Origin: Pseudomonadota bacterium
GTDB lineage: Bacteria; Pseudomonadota; Alphaproteobacteria; Rhodospirillales; Casp-alpha2
Length of the DNA: 6,108 nt
Reading direction: 5' to 3'
NCBI GenBank assembly: GCA_022563215.1
Contig: JADFNT010000110.1
Location: forward strand, 1 to 6,108
Every line of letters starts with the position of its first letter. The first letter of the stretch is position 1. Positions 6,036 to 6,108 of the stretch are shown here, in pieces. The notes under the pieces are model-generated. The model worked only from the letters and a program-made list of their open reading frames with translations. It was not told the DNA's origin and made no database searches. A program made the translations under genes and the position numbers.

Positions 6036-6042
6036 CCCCTTA
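6036..6042 (-). promoter_or_regulatory. Ribosome binding site of pdhC overlapping the pdhB stop codon
   Basis: The minus-strand TAAGGGG includes the pdhB TAA and a Shine-Dalgarno-like AAGGGG, eight bases before the pdhC ATG. It repeats the arrangement seen at the pdhC-lpdA junction. Confidence 0.65.
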
Positions 6043-6108
6043 CCGATAGCAGACGGCCTTCGCCGCCTCGACGATGTCGGCGGCGTGGGGCAGCGCCAGG
6101 GCTTCCAG
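6040..6108 (-). CDS. pdhB: C-terminal end of pyruvate dehydrogenase E1 component beta subunit (runs off the right edge)
   Basis: The last 22 codons before a TAA at 6042-6040 encode LEALALPHAADIVEAAKAV followed by CYR. This matches the usual tail of alphaproteobacterial E1 beta (an N/L-E-x-L-A-L-P segment, a short amphipathic helix and a terminal K-A-V-x-Y). The E1 alpha/beta heterotetramer decarboxylates pyruvate with thiamine diphosphate and reductively acetylates the lipoyl arm of PdhC. Twelve bases separate it from pdhC on the same strand, the standard order. The identification rests on a short segment plus context, since the catalytic parts are outside the window. Confidence 0.9.
   Translation of the reverse strand: MEALALPHAADIVEAAKAVCYR

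Noticed and set aside
5252..6049. A long plus-strand frame (265 codons) opposite pdhC
   Set aside because: It is the mirror of the Ala/Pro-coding repeat and lipoyl domain of pdhC, giving Gly/Ala-rich and Ser-rich low-complexity protein with no recognisable domain.

Overview
The window looks like ordinary chromosome from a GC-rich alphaproteobacterium, most likely a Rhodospirillales-type organism. The reasons are the gene order (pdhB-pdhC-lpd-lipA followed by a Coq10/RatA-like START gene, facing a cinA homologue), the alphaproteobacterial type of lipoamide dehydrogenase, and the N-terminus of an M23-type cell-wall peptidase of the kind I associate with that order. The taxonomic call is an inference from family resemblance, not from a database search.

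Layout. On the minus strand, reading from the right edge, are the last 22 codons of the pyruvate dehydrogenase E1 beta gene (pdhB), then pdhC (E2), lpdA (E3), lipA (lipoyl synthase) and a small START-domain gene of the Coq10/RatA family. The gaps between them are only 6 to 14 bases, so they are almost certainly one transcript. On the plus strand, pgpA (phosphatidylglycerophosphatase A) and a stand-alone CinA C-terminal-domain gene form a second two-gene unit. It ends head-on against the START gene, and the two stop codons share the bases CTAG. Left of pgpA is a 421-base divergent intergenic region with no recognisable gene. Beyond it, the left edge holds the first 144 codons of a minus-strand membrane-anchored protein that resembles the N-terminus of M23 (LytM) peptidases.

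How the genes work together. PdhC carries the lipoyl arm, LpdA re-oxidises it, and LipA inserts the sulfur atoms that make the arm functional. The operon therefore encodes both an enzyme complex and the last step in making its cofactor. The START gene at the end probably binds a hydrophobic ligand such as ubiquinone and may relate to the respiratory chain that takes the electrons, but this is inference. PgpA makes phosphatidylglycerol, and CinA/PncC probably recycles NMN.

I see no mobile element, CRISPR array, tRNA, rRNA or defence system, and nothing that looks like a new biological system. The points worth a second look are small: the shared-stop convergent junction without room for a terminator, stop codons embedded in Shine-Dalgarno sequences, a 33-base tandem repeat in the pdhC linker, a perfect 20-base GC palindrome and a possible five-codon leader ORF in the divergent intergenic region, and a few sequence variants in PdhC and LpdA.
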